32,926 nt of DNA. It comes from Gnetum montanum. Lineage: Eukaryota; Streptophyta; Gnetopsida; Gnetales; Gnetaceae. The position numbers and the translations under genes were made by a program. This document shows positions 8,870-19,081 of this stretch, piece after piece. The stretch spans positions 1-32,926 of the forward strand of contig MNCI01004112.1 in the NCBI GenBank assembly GCA_015680685.1. Direction: 5' to 3'. Numbering within the stretch: the stretch's first letter is position 1; each line of letters starts with the position of its first letter. The notes beneath the pieces were generated by a model. That model made no database searches, was not told where the DNA came from, and saw nothing but the letters and a program-made list of their open reading frames with translations.

Positions 8870-10840
8870 TGCTAAAGAATTACAAAAAGCTTATTCAATT
8901 TTTTTAAAAAATCTCATTAACAAAGAGCATGAAAGAATGATCATTAAGCTCAAGTCTAATCCAAAAAGAATTTGAAATTTCTTTGAATATAAATAATAAA
9001 ATGGTTGCAATTTTTTCTTATTTATTATTTAGGCTTTCTTCAATAACATTTTTAGTCAAGAGGCTTCCCCTACTATGCAAGATAACTCTAGTATTCTTGA
9101 GTTATCCCTTGATGTTTCTATATGAATTCAAAGGTTATCTTTTGGGAAAGGTGTTAATGTTACTAAATTATATGCAAAGCTTGCTAAATGGGGTGATCTA
9201 TTGGTGTGGAAAGCAACTTGCAACCTTTGTAGTAAAGGGCTTCGACATGGTTTAGATTACTCTTGGTGGTCTAGTTAAGTAGTCTTGCTTTTCAAAAAGG
9301 GAGATAGGAAATATCTTAATAATTAGTGATTGATTGCAATCAATTTAGTTTTCACTAAGCTTTTGGACACTATTTTGGAGAATAAAATTAGTTTGTGAGT
9401 AGAAATGCAAGCTATTCATGCTTAGTCATAAGCAAACTTTAGAAAGAATCATTCTACTATAGACTATAGGATAACTTTATGTTATTGTATGGAGAAAGCA
9501 AAAATCCCTAACAATAAGACTTTCGTGTGTTTTGTTGATTTTTCCAAAGCTTATGATTCTATTGCTCAAGATAAACTTTGGAAAAGATTGGATAGCATCA
9601 ACATTCCACAAGATCTCTTTTTTGTTAATAAAAGAATCTATAAGATGGTTAACATTCTTATTGAAGATAATCTTACTAGAGAAAGAACAATTATCAACAG
9701 TTCAATAGGAGTTAAACAATGTTGTCATTTGTACCTTACCCTTTTTGGCATATTTATAGATGAATTGGAGGAACAGATGCAAAATGCCTCTAATCATGTT
9801 ATCTTAGTGAATTGATTATTTTTTAACATGCTTCTCTTTGCAGATGAGGGGGCCTTGATTGCAAAATCAACTATAGGATTAAATTATATGCTTCAAGTCC
9901 TTCATGACTATTGCAACCATTCTAGTATAAAAGTTAATATTGATAAGACTAAAATTTTGTTTGTGGTAATAGAAATAGAAACTACAATTTTTTTTTTGTT
10001 GGGAAAAAAAAGACATGATATGTGTGAATCTTATAAATATTTGGGAGTTGAATTTACCAATAATTATAGTTAGAATACCCTTATTGCTCAAAGGGTTTCA
10101 AGTTGCACGTGAGCTTTATTTATTCTAAGAAATAATTACAGTAGGAAATAACTTTTGGCCTACAAGATTAGAAGGAAATTTTTTCACAATCTTGCCCAAC
10201 CTATATTATTATATAGGTGTGTTGTATGGGGACATTCTCTTTCAACACATAATTAGAAAAAATTAGAGCATGTTCAAAAATAGTTTTTTGTATGTGAATT
10301 TCAAACTTTTTATGATATCTTACTTTTAGAAGTGTATTTGATTCCTCTTGAAGTGCATTGTCAATTTATTGTTTATACTCAAAAGTTAAGTCACATGGAG
10401 GAAGTCAACTATGCTAAGGAGATAATGAATGCTACACAAGAAAATGCCAAAGGATGTTTGTTATAGCATCTATTTTTCTAATTCATTTAAGGAATCAAAT
10501 TGCTAGAGCAAGAATGAACTCTTATTATCCCCTTATTGAGATTGGTTGGTGGAGAAGGCATATTTGCATACTGTAAAAACAAAGAACCGAAGACTAAGAA
10601 CATATCTATTTATTTTGCCCATCTTTAGTTCTCATTCAAATGATTCATAATATTGAACTGTACTCTAATTGTTTTTCTTTTTACCTTTTTTGGAATTTGA
10701 CTCTATCAAAAGTACATGAATGATGTTTTTTTCAACTTTCTTAAAAATACAGTGAGACTTTGTAACTGTGCGAGAGATCCTTTATAATTTTCCAAATTTA
10801 ATAAAAATTTCCAGTTTGCCCATAATAAAAAGTTATCATG
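8870..10840 (+). pseudogene. LINE ORF2 relic (reverse transcriptase to C-terminus)
   Basis: Non-LTR retrotransposon reverse transcriptase in several frames. Upstream part: WGDLLVWKATCNLCSKGL and FKKGDRKYLNN (about 9185-9325), the region before the first RT blocks. Then FVCFVDFSKAYDS (about 9523-9560), VKQCC and LFGIFIDELEEQ (about 9713-9780), LLFADEGALIAKS (about 9832-9870), VNIDKTKILF (about 9930-9960) and YKYLGVEF (about 10030-10055). The catalytic FADD box is FADE here and the GC of the usual VKQGC is changed. The downstream part to about 10840 is worn C-terminal sequence. Two more relics of the same family lie at 15430 and 19920. Confidence 0.85.
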
Positions 10841-11449
10841 AATGGCCGACAAAGTCTGGGTAGTCTACAAGTACATGTGCGCCCGAGACTATCATGGCCA
10901 TTGCCACGGCCCACGGCGCAACACATGGGGACGTTCTGCATCGGCATCTATTACTTTCTAACCGTTAGTGGGAGGGCCCCACCGTTCCAATAAAGCTTAA
11001 TAATGTAAAGCCATACTACGCACCAATATTCCTTTGAATCAAGACTTCGCCGTCCACGCGATTCTAATCAAACGATCCTGCAACTAAAAGGGCCGCATAA
11101 AGCAACAAAATTGGACACTAGTAATGCATATGCGATTTTTTTTTTCCTAATAAACTTTAAAACACCTTCCACGATTCCTCTTGACAAAAGCCAGAAGAAA
11201 CAGCACATCATCGTTTCATTGGCCATTGCTTGCCTGCCACGGCACCCTCCTATTCCAAGGTTTTCTGCGTAAATATTCGAATCATCCTGGCAGGCAGAAT
11301 CAACCCTGGAACCTATGACTTGCAGCAGAAAGCTGCGACCGTATTTGCCGAGGAACAGCGCGCGCACGCCTAATTAAACTAAAAATTTAACATGCCTAAT
11401 ACAGCTTGGTTCAGATTCAATGCTGTAAATTTAACAACGTGATTGACCT
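10841..11449. other. 3' flank of the DUF4408-DUF761 gene
   Basis: GC content rises here compared with the LINE relic to the left. It probably includes the 3' untranslated region of the gene on the minus strand. A GGGCCCC-type palindrome occurs near 10975. No further gene is supported; an open frame on the minus strand at 11068-11367 has no recognisable domain. Confidence 0.4.
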
Positions 11450-12274
11450 TCACGTGCCGGTGGTGTTCCTGTAGCGGAGCAACGACTCGTAGCGCTGCAT
11501 TTTGAGCTGGTTCTTGAATCTTCGGATGAAGTTTTCTGCGTCTGCATCCACCTTCGCCTCCGCTGTGTGAGACTCCGCCGCGTGCTCCTCCTTGCCATCG
11601 CCGCGGCTTCTGCGCCCATAACTGACGAGCCTTGTCAACAGCGATTCGGATCCGATCGCCGGCGGCACCGGTGGCGGCAAAGGCATGCTCGGATCACTAA
11701 TCTCTCCAGAAACATCTTCTTGCAGCCTCTGCCCCGCAGCTGCCTTTCTCGTCGGCAGACCCGCACTTTTGCTCTTGATCTCACTGGAACTCCGCCTCTC
11801 CGCACGTGGCTTTCCAGAACCTGAACCTGCTTCTGTTACGCGATCTTCAGTCATGTCCTTTACCGTTTCTCCTTCTTCGTCCGGTGGCAGTGCGTCGGAT
11901 TTCTCGGCCTCTCTTGATGATGCTCTGCGAAAGGGCTTTTCTGTCTGGGAGCTTGCAGCGTCGGAGCCAGTGGCCGGAATTTGTTCGGTGTTTTGCAGAG
12001 ATTCACGTGACGCTTCCTCTTCCCGTTCGTTCACCGGCTGCAGCGTTTCGCAGAAAGGATCGTTGCTGCTGCTTGGAGCGGCCTGGTAAGGAATTTGCTT
12101 CGCGGTGAAGTTTCTGGAGAGGAAGCGGGCGAGCTTGGAAGAAAGGTGCTGCTCCTGCTCTGCAGCGTCTGCGTTGCCACCGCGGTTCCTCCGGGACGAC
12201 GACAACACTACTAAGGCTACGATGATGACGTTCAGCAGGGCAAACAAGACGGCCGGCGAAACCATCCACTCCAT
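11450..12274 (-). CDS. DUF4408-DUF761 domain protein, 274 aa, single exon
   Basis: A complete uninterrupted frame, ATG at 12274 (G at -3 and G at +4) to TGA at 11450. Residues 6-24 form a hydrophobic segment (SPAVLFALLNVIIVALVVL) with W3 before it, fitting the plant DUF4408 N-terminal membrane region. The middle is hydrophilic, Ser/Glu/Arg-rich and probably disordered, with a proline run MPLPPPVPP. The C-terminus (243-269) contains DADAENFIRRFKNQLKMQR and ESLLRYR, the DUF761 signature. This domain pair is known from a plant protein family; its biochemical role is not established and I infer only a membrane-anchored protein with a short C-terminal helix. The reading frame is GC-rich against AT-rich surroundings. 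A second DUF761 gene lies 5.7 kb upstream on the same strand. Confidence 0.9.
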   Translation of the reverse strand: MEWMVSPAVLFALLNVIIVALVVLSSSRRNRGGNADAAEQEQHLSSKLARFLSRNFTAKQIPYQAAPSSSNDPFCETLQPVNEREEEASRESLQNTEQIPATGSDAASSQTEKPFRRASSREAEKSDALPPDEEGETVKDMTEDRVTEAGSGSGKPRAERRSSSEIKSKSAGLPTRKAAAGQRLQEDVSGEISDPSMPLPPPVPPAIGSESLLTRLVSYGRRSRGDGKEEHAAESHTAEAKVDADAENFIRRFKNQLKMQRYESLLRYRNTTGT

Positions 12275-13476
12275 GTCTGCTGCTACTCAAGATCAGAGCT
12301 GAAACTCCGATTGATCTTCGCTTTCTTGTTGCCACTCCTGTGCAATCTTGGCAGAGGAAGATTTCTGGGTCCGCTGTACAGGAAAATCACGGGTTCCTGT
12401 AACGAGAGCCAACGAAATGGTGCCTGAAATATACAGATATGCAATGATGCAAAAATATTCTTAGATGATGCTGCAGCGTTTTAGTGCGGCCATGACACTG
12501 CTCTCTGTTTTAACTTCTAACAAAGCATTATCTCCACCGACGACCTTTACTTGCCGATCTGGTCCACCATGCACTACCGACCGAACGCAACCTTGCTCTT
12601 GGCTGCACATATTTTACACGCTGTAAAACGGAGCAGTCTTTTTCTACGTTGAGTGGCTATCGTGACGTGAAAGCTTTTGTCGTTTCCAGTGTTAAGAGCA
12701 TCTCCGAACTTGTTTAATTCTTCAGGGTAGTGCTTATCCATAATCAGCGGCAGACGGCAGGTCGACTGATACAATACTTGTTCTCATCTTTTGTCAATCC
12801 CTCCATAGATTACCGGTTCAATCAGTCCTTCATAGAGGAGCATAAAAGCATCCTTACCACACATTTAATGTCAGGCATGCATGCATTTTCAATGGCAGGA
12901 CCCGAGATATATACTTAAATAATATAAAAATTTTTTTGGTTTCATCTAAGGCCAGTAGAATAGCGGTACACATTTAAAATGATATTATGAAACTTGTCGG
13001 TTCTAACCTATAATTTCCTAAATGTTTTCTTTGTAGGCTATTTCTTTACCGATTGAATTAGAACTTTAGAATTTTTGTATTGGATTAAATGCCTATTAAG
13101 CAAGCTTGTATGTTCTTTCTTTACCTAGTGTATTGCATTAAATGCATACTAAGGAAGTTTGTATGCTCTTCCTTTGCCCATTGGATTAGAACTTTTGCCA
13201 ACTTAAATTGCAGTGCCATGACTTTTATAATAACTTCTATCGTTTTGTAATTCACCAATATAAATCACCGGTTCAACGATAGATTAGAATTTTTACAGAC
13301 TCAGGCATGATTTTTATAATAATCTTTATTTTTTAAAGAAAAAATTAATGATTTTAGGAGTAAATTTTTGGACTTTTAAATACGATTTGTCTAACTTGCC
13401 AATTTATCATAACTCTTCAAAAACTAGACCCAATTTATTAGCTGCTGCTTTTTCTTTCATGTCTAGAGAAAAATCA
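12275..13476. other. Upstream region of the DUF4408-DUF761 gene
   Basis: Probably holds the promoter of the minus-strand gene: TATATTTC at 12433-12426 (minus strand) is a weak TATA candidate about 155 bases before the ATG, and TGACGTG at 12663-12669 is an ACGT-core bZIP-type motif. From about 12930 the sequence becomes AT-rich and contains short tandem repeats. No other gene is supported. Confidence 0.4.
13077..13182. repeat. 53-bp tandem repeat, two diverged copies
   Basis: 13077-13129 and 13130-13182 align along their full length: GTATTGGATTAAATGCCTAT versus GTATTGCATTAAATGCATAC at the left ends, with roughly four fifths identity. Shorter echoes flank it: GATTGAATTAGAACTTT near 13051 and GGATTAGAACTTTT near 13184. 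Confidence 0.7.
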
Positions 13477-15144
13477 GAAAATGCAAGCCGCCGGACGACG
13501 GAGGGAATCCGACGTTTCTGTAGTTACTTATGCTTGTTTTGGTTGTGTAACTAAAATTCCAGGACCAAAGCAGAGAGTGAGAGTCACCAACAGCCCCAGA
13601 GCTGACAACAGGGACACAAATTCAGGGTTTTCCTTTATTTCCTTTTGCAGGGTAAATTTTTCTTGTAAGGTAAGGGTTTTCCTTCAACAATTCAACAAAG
13701 TAGCCGGGGTAAGAAAAGCTAAATTTTTGTCTTTCCTGGCAAGCTCAGCCTATTTGCGGTTCCACCGTGCAATATGTTCCACACTAATTTTGGGTGCAAG
13801 TTGGTGGCCACTGAACTGGCCACGTCTGTCTGCATACTGTACCGTAGTCTCTGGTTTCTAGTTGATATGTTGTCGTGATCCAGGTAGCGCCCAATTTTGT
13901 CCTTTACCGCGAAAAACTCTAGTGCATGCAAAACGCCTTGCATCTCCAGAAAACCATCTTTTTTATTTTAAGAATTTAATGCTTTATCCATTGCGTGGCA
14001 TTAGCGTTGTGAAATTGTGCAAGTTTAAAAAGTTACATTGCATGAGAAACACGTTAGAGGCTAATCAATCTTGGTTGTTACAGATGTGAAATCTAACTTT
14101 TGGCTTTGTTAATAATATTTATTTATTTTAAACACTACGGATGCGTTTGCACTCTGCGTCTGGGCTTTTTTACGGCGTGAAAATGCAAAAAGTTTGGTAT
14201 TGGTTTAGATTTAAGAAAAGTAAAGATGTAATCATTGCGTTCCTTTTGGATAATACCAAATTGTTTGCAAAGAATCATTTTGGTCCATCCGCCTTGACCA
14301 TAACAGATGGTTAGCACTTTCTAATCTTTTATATAAATTTACCTTTCGTTGTCATGGACTATGTCTTTCTGGTTAGTTTGTTTGTGCTTTAAACACAGTA
14401 AAATATTAACCGTTGTTGTAATTGTAATATTTACTTTTTGAAAAATCATTATGACTTCTTTAATCATTTTTCTTTACCACCTTCGTCGGGGCCTTTCTCG
14501 TCGGCTACAACTTTTACAGCTGTTAATGAATCTGATCCAATAATTTTTTCTCGTATAAAAGTAAGGACCAGTCACGGAAATTAATTTGTCGTTTGCTTAT
14601 GGTATTAACTCGTTTTCTTGGGTGAATCCTGATCATCATAAAAGAACTTAGAGCCACAATTGCTTAGCGGACTTTTGACATGCAATTTCCTATGATTCAC
14701 GTTCAAATTTTCAAACAGAAATTCTAAAGCCCCAATCTTAGATCAGGAAAACTTCTGTGGTTCATGTTAAGTGATGAAATATTTAAACCATGCATATGTA
14801 AGATGGTGAAAATTTGGTGATACTCTAATCTGCATTCTTTTATGAATTCTTTTCTTATTAAAATTTCATTTTGGAATTCATGGAGTTTTCAAACTCAATT
14901 TATGTGAAAACTTAATTTTTCTTTACAAAAAATACACAGTTTTATAGATGTACAAAATAACTTAGTGAATGTTAAATCCTTATTTTTTATTTAGTGAATT
15001 ACTTGGTTGAAAACTTGTATCAAATCCATAGATAAGGTGTATCACAAGAATTTTATATTAGAAAACTACAAATGCTAAGGTTTATAGGATAAACAAATTC
15101 TATACAATGTTTGGTATGTTTTTGAAAACCTCATTAAGGAAGTG
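13477..15144. other. Intergenic, no gene recognised
   Basis: Open frames such as 13481-13861 lack any recognisable domain or family feature. The left part is somewhat less AT-rich. From about 14090 rightwards it is AT-rich non-coding sequence in which I recognise nothing. Confidence 0.4.
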
Positions 15145-15252
15145 ACAGAAGGTTGATAATTCTAACTCAAAGAATTTCTTTTGTCTAGTCGTGTTCCCAC
15201 AGAAGGTTGATAATTCTAACTCAAAGAATTTCTTTTGTCTAGTCGTGTTCCC
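15145..15252. repeat. Perfect 54-bp tandem duplication
   Basis: 15145-15198 is repeated exactly at 15199-15252 (unit starts ACAGAAGGTTGATAATTC and ends GTGTTCCC). Perfect identity in otherwise old DNA means either a very recent duplication or an unmerged assembly overlap, as seen at the Ns elsewhere. Confidence 0.9.
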
Positions 15253-15329
15253 ACATGTTCTTATGTGTCTTATCTCTAATTATTCTTCTAAGTTTTTTGG
15301 GTCTTAAATATGTAGATTCACTATTTCTA

Positions 15330-15425
15330 TTTCATGTGGAAGCTTAATGCTTATCCTACTAACCTCTTTTCAAGTGGGTACACCCAAGCTCTAAACTTAG
15401 ATATTCTAACTTAAGAAATAAGAGT
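15330..15425 (+). repeat. Dispersed repeat shared with 21190-21280
   Basis: CTAACCTCTTTTCAAGTGGG and the following ~60 bases, to ACTTAAGAAATAAGAGTCTT, resemble CTAACCTCTTTCAAGTGG to GGCTTGAGAAATAAATACCT at about 21205-21270. Both lie next to LINE relics. Nature unknown; possibly a SINE or LINE end. Confidence 0.5.
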
Positions 15426-15429
15426 CTTA

Positions 15430-15720
15430 CAATCACTCAAAATGATAGCCCCTAATTATAGATTGATTGTAATTAACAATATTTTTGCCAAGCTTTTAAA
15501 CACTACTATAAAATCTATCCTTGGAAGGTAGGCTAAAAAAATAAGATAGGAACAATTTTCTAAGCAAAATTTAGGTATCAACATTCTACTATCGACCATC
15601 TCATTAATTTAAAATATTTTATCAATAAAGCAAAAAGTCTACATAAGAAAACAATTATTTGCTTTATAAACATCTTTGAGGCCTATTATTCGATCATTTA
15701 AAGTAAAATGTAGAAGGAAA
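15430..15720 (+). pseudogene. LINE reverse transcriptase relic, same family as 8870-10840
   Basis: In two frames the sequence gives NYRLIVINNIFAKLLNT (about 15455-15505) and then KKTIICFINIFEAYYSI (about 15645-15700). These align with the RT blocks AINLVFTKLLDT and NKTFVCFVDFSKAYDSI of the LINE at 9330-9560. Only this short part survives. Confidence 0.7.
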
Positions 15721-16069
15721 GAAACATTTCTGTTTACAAAAAAGCATTAATTCACCTCTCTATCCATACTTCTTGTACTTGCCAAGCATCACCATCACCA
15801 AGTATTCTCAAACCAATGAAACCACCAATACCAACTCCCCCATTCACATCATAAATAATCACCATCTATGCATTGGTCCCTGCCAACACTGTCCGTAACT
15901 CCTAACCCACTCACAAACTTTGTTGAAGTTCATCCGCAATCCTTGGCTAGGGGTATGAATGTGTCAATCAATGACTCAAACAAGTTTGGATTTTTGATAG
16001 TTGGTGGGTCCATTTGGTCTTTAGAAATCAGCCCACTCTATTGACCCCCTCCCAAGTGTTACCCTTGGT

Positions 16070-16150
16070 GCTCATTAGGCCAAGGTGTTGTTAGATGAGG
16101 CTTTAGCCTATCATCCATGTTGTGAGATCAAACCATGAGAAAGTGAACGG
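16070..16150 (+). repeat. Possible tRNA-derived SINE head
   Basis: AGGCCAAGGTGTTGTTAGATGA near 16077 and GTGAGATCAAACC near 16123 have the order and spacing of a worn tRNA-like A and B box. Weak; ends not defined. Confidence 0.25.
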
Positions 16151-16737
16151 TTGAACAGAATGGCATTTACCTAGATGGTCATTCTCCAAATTATAATGCA
16201 TCCTTCCCCATTCCATTGTGGTACGAAGAAATGTGATTGCCATGGTTATGTTAGAATGTAAGCCACACTGATAATAATATCACATAGTTTGGCTCTGTTT
16301 GTTACAGGCCTACTACATCATTGGCTTTTGTTTGTACAAGCCTTCTAGTTGCTTGCTCGGTTAAGGTTTTGTAATTGTTTTTTTTTTCTAAATATACACT
16401 TAGGAGTTTTTCGTTTAAAAAATCTTAAAGGCAAATTATTTAACTATTTTTATTGTTTATTGAATGCATAATTAGTAAAGCATGAATGAGATCTCATTAT
16501 CTAAAGGAGGACTCATCCATGAAAGCCACCCTTTTTAGTGTTAACTCCATTTACACAAGCTAATAAGTATTTGTACTTTCACATGCCTACCCTCCCTAGT
16601 TGTGAGGTGTTCATCCTTACTAATTTAAGGTTGTGAGATGACTTTCTGCCTCATAGGCTCTTCCCATGGGAGCAAGTAAAGTTAGGGGTAGAAATACTAC
16701 CAATGGGTGATAGAAGAAGCTTGTAAAAATAATGAAG

Positions 16738-16865
16738 TATTGGCCTAGTGGTTAGACTCTTGATTTGAAAACTTAAACTCATGGGTTTGATTTTGGTGGG
16801 CAATGTTGAGTTATAAAGTTCTAATTGAACTATATTACATTTATTTCTGGGTTCCAACAACCCTA
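16738..16865 (+). repeat. tRNA-derived SINE-like fragment
   Basis: TGGCCTAGTGG at 16741-16751 matches the polymerase III A-box pattern and GGTTTGATT at 16784-16792 is a B box with one CpG-type change (GGTTCGA to GGTTTGA). The spacing suits a tRNA head. A short body with CTGGGTTCCAACAACCC near 16847 follows. Confidence 0.45.
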
Positions 16866-17360
16866 AAGAAGCTTGTAAATTAGCCTTTACAAAGCTTATT
16901 TTTAAGGCAGTGCATCAGGGACCAATTGTCAAAGACCATGTGGGGCAATAACCTTTCTTTGCTATTAAGAGCTTTGTAAGATACATGTGATGATAGCAGG
17001 TAGATGACTCAAAATTGCTTGTGAAGAATGAATATGTAGATTGTGTAACATAGATAGCATTAAAGACCGACACCACATTTTTATATAATGTCTAATATTT
17101 GAATACACATTATAAATTTAGTTAATATAACACAACTACTACCAATAACACTTTGTAATTTTCTTAATGAAGATACTGCAGCACTTTATAATTCTTTGTG
17201 CTGCTTACTAGAAGCCTTCTTCCCCAATATTTACAATTATTAAGTTTGGAGTTTCTTTTACCTGGTCTGGTTTCACACCATTGCATTTGATTGTTTTTGT
17301 TTTTGCTTTTCAGCAAACTGTTCACTTCATTGAACTCTCTGGCAACATGATAGGACGGAA

Positions 17361-17936
17361 ATTCAATATTTTACATTCTTGGTGAGAGTAGGAACAAACA
17401 ACGAAAGGCATACATAAATATTTCGTTGATCATATGGAAAGAGCGAGGTGGGTGGCATACTGGCATTGAAAATCTGGATGGATTACAGCGTTTGGTTGCA
17501 TTAAAAAATGGAATCGCTTTGCTCGGCTGATGCATGGTGACCATGACGAATTGAATACGGAGTTCTGGACAAGCGTTTCCAGTTGCCGCTATGCACATCC
17601 TTCAAAGCAGCCCGACGTCGTTCGTTCCGCCGAAGAGGGGTTTGAATGCAACTAAACGCTGGGCAACGTGAAAAGCATTGCTGGTTCGAAGCAGTGATAG
17701 CGCAGCACAACGTCATGGCGAATTCAAGAAAAAACACATAGAAGACGGATACACCAACACAATACGACAAAACAATGCTAAGTTAATCCAAAGCACGCGG
17801 ACAAACACGAAGACCAATTCCAGATAAGACGACACAGTTTACAATTGAAAACCAGGGATGGGGTAGGTACGTTGGTGGGTTGCTTGTGAAATAAGTTAGG
17901 GCTAATAGCTAATGGCTAATGGCTAATGGCTAATGG
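17361..17936. other. 3' flank of the short DUF761 gene
   Basis: Probably holds the 3' untranslated region of the minus-strand gene. Base composition is mixed and less AT-rich than to the left. Minus-strand open frames here (17371-17770) have no recognisable features. The heptamer repeat at its right edge is listed separately. Confidence 0.35.
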
Positions 17937-17939
17937 CTA
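17901..17939 (-). repeat. Heptamer repeat CATTAGC at the stop codon
   Basis: On the plus strand GCTAATG is repeated about four times in a row, preceded by one imperfect copy (GCTAATA). On the gene strand the TAG stop (17939-17937) runs straight into CATTAGC repeats, so the array forms the very start of the 3' untranslated region. Confidence 0.85.
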
Positions 17940-18428
17940 GCCGGCGCTGCGATGGAGGCGCTCCTGAAACTCGAGCTCAGAAACTCGGCGTTCGATGGAC
18001 ATCTGGAAGCGCATCTTGGAAATGAAATCGTAGGCATCGCGGTTGACCTCTTCCTTGGGCCGATCCATGGCGCGCAGAGGTGAAGCCGCTGCAGAAGACG
18101 ATATACTCAGGCGCTGCTGCTGATACAGCGCCCGTGCGTAAGCCAGCTCCGATTCCGTCGCTGCCGCCGGCGCCGGAGACAGAGGCGACGATACCGAAGT
18201 CTTGCTCTTCGTCGTCGCCATTGCCGTGAGCTCGCCTCGTCTTCGGCTGCGTCTCTGGAACGGGAACGTTATGGCGGGTGAAAGCAGGCGCTGCTTCAGC
18301 GATCTGTTGCTGCTGCTGCTGCTGCTTGTGTTTGTGTACACAGAGACGGGAGTCCGAGGCGTTTCCTCGTACTGGAACTCCAGCTCCGAGTCGTCGTCTC
18401 TGAGTATACTGCGGCAGGAATTGCCCAT
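17937..18428 (-). CDS. Short DUF761-like protein, 163 aa, single exon
   Basis: Complete frame from ATG at 18428 (A at -3, G at +4) to TAG at 17937. The N-terminus MGNSC has Gly2 and Cys5 as in proteins that are N-myristoylated and palmitoylated, though residue 6 is Arg, not the preferred Ser/Thr, so lipidation is only possible. A six-Ser run at 35-40 is encoded by a CAG/CTG-type repeat. The basic stretch RRSRRR and a Ser/Ala/Pro-rich low-complexity middle follow. The C-terminus (128-158) carries NRDAYDFISKMRFQMSIERR, which fits the DUF761 pattern (acidic residue, FI, then basic-hydrophobic helix). No transmembrane segment is seen. Function is unknown. It lies on the same strand as the DUF4408-DUF761 gene; whether they are paralogues beyond the C-terminal motif cannot be shown from sequence. 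Confidence 0.82.
   Translation of the reverse strand: MGNSCRSILRDDDSELEFQYEETPRTPVSVYTNTSSSSSSNRSLKQRLLSPAITFPFQRRSRRRGELTAMATTKSKTSVSSPLSPAPAAATESELAYARALYQQQRLSISSSAAASPLRAMDRPKEEVNRDAYDFISKMRFQMSIERRVSELEFQERLHRSAG
18304..18327 (-). repeat. CTG/CAG trinucleotide run encoding poly-Ser
   Basis: Five CTG units in a row, with one TTG interruption at the left, inside the DUF761 gene. Read on the gene strand as AGC they give the Ser run at residues 35-40. Such runs vary in length between individuals. Confidence 0.8.
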
Positions 18429-19081
18429 CGTCTATGTCTGTTGGTGTTGTCGTTGGGATAGCCCAAACGCCCAATTTATGGTAGCCACCAAGGTCAACTT
18501 CAACGAATGCAAGGTCGTCGTTGGCTGCTTTTTTTTAACCACTGACGAAGCTTCCGGCCATGTGAAGGGGTACTTTAATGTTTCTTAGTTTTAACACTGG
18601 ATCGGCACGAAACGTGGCTTATCTTCTAAGAATTAAGATATTGTTAATGATGCTACCCTAACTACCTTCGGCAACTGCCAGGCAGCACTAAACGAAGGAA
18701 AGTGTCGGGAAATGAACAATGCAAGACTTACCTTAAGTTGTGTTTTTTTTTTTTAAATTTAACAAAAATGTTAGCCAACAGGGTTCGCACAGATTTTTAT
18801 TATCTTCGATTTCTTGGGTTTTATCCTCTATCTGCCAAAACATTATCAGTCGACAGGTTTGGAACGTTTTTATATTCCTTTTCTTCAACACTAGTGCTTT
18901 ATTTCAATTATTTAAATACTAATAATATTTTTTAACCATTATTATTTTGACATTTAGAATTAAGAACGTTCAGCGGAAGTTTCCTGGAATTTTGAAATTC
19001 CAACCCTGGGTCCTAAGTCAATCCTCTGAGCCTGGCCCTGGCCCACAAAGCAGCTCACTGTTTCCTTCCGTTGAACACATG
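18429..19081. other. Proximal upstream region of the short DUF761 gene
   Basis: Probably the 5' untranslated region and promoter of the minus-strand gene. GGAATTTTGAAATTCC near 18986 is a near-palindrome. The part around 18740-18950 is AT-rich. No gene on either strand is supported. Confidence 0.35.

Larger units (their letters stand above)
15721..17360. other. Intergenic with SINE-like pieces
   Basis: No gene is supported. Two SINE-like pieces are listed separately. The rest, including a run of T near 16378-16389, shows nothing I recognise. Confidence 0.4.

Noticed and set aside
11068-11367. A 99-residue minus-strand open frame in the 3' flank of the DUF4408-DUF761 gene
   Set aside because: No domain or recognisable motif; likely untranslated or intergenic sequence.
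11451-11456. CACGTG G-box
   Set aside because: It lies over the last codons and stop of the DUF4408-DUF761 gene and is likely chance coding sequence.
11567-12108. Plus-strand open frames of 85, 134 and 100 residues
   Set aside because: They are antisense to the DUF4408-DUF761 gene and reflect its GC- and Ser-rich codons; no domain is recognisable.
13481-13861. A 126-residue open frame with Cys and aromatic residues
   Set aside because: No family feature, low-quality composition and no partner; probably chance.
17977-18588. Open frames overlapping the short DUF761 gene on both strands
   Set aside because: The 165-residue minus-strand frame and the 128-residue plus-strand frame are shadows; only the 163-residue frame has the DUF761 motif and a good start context.
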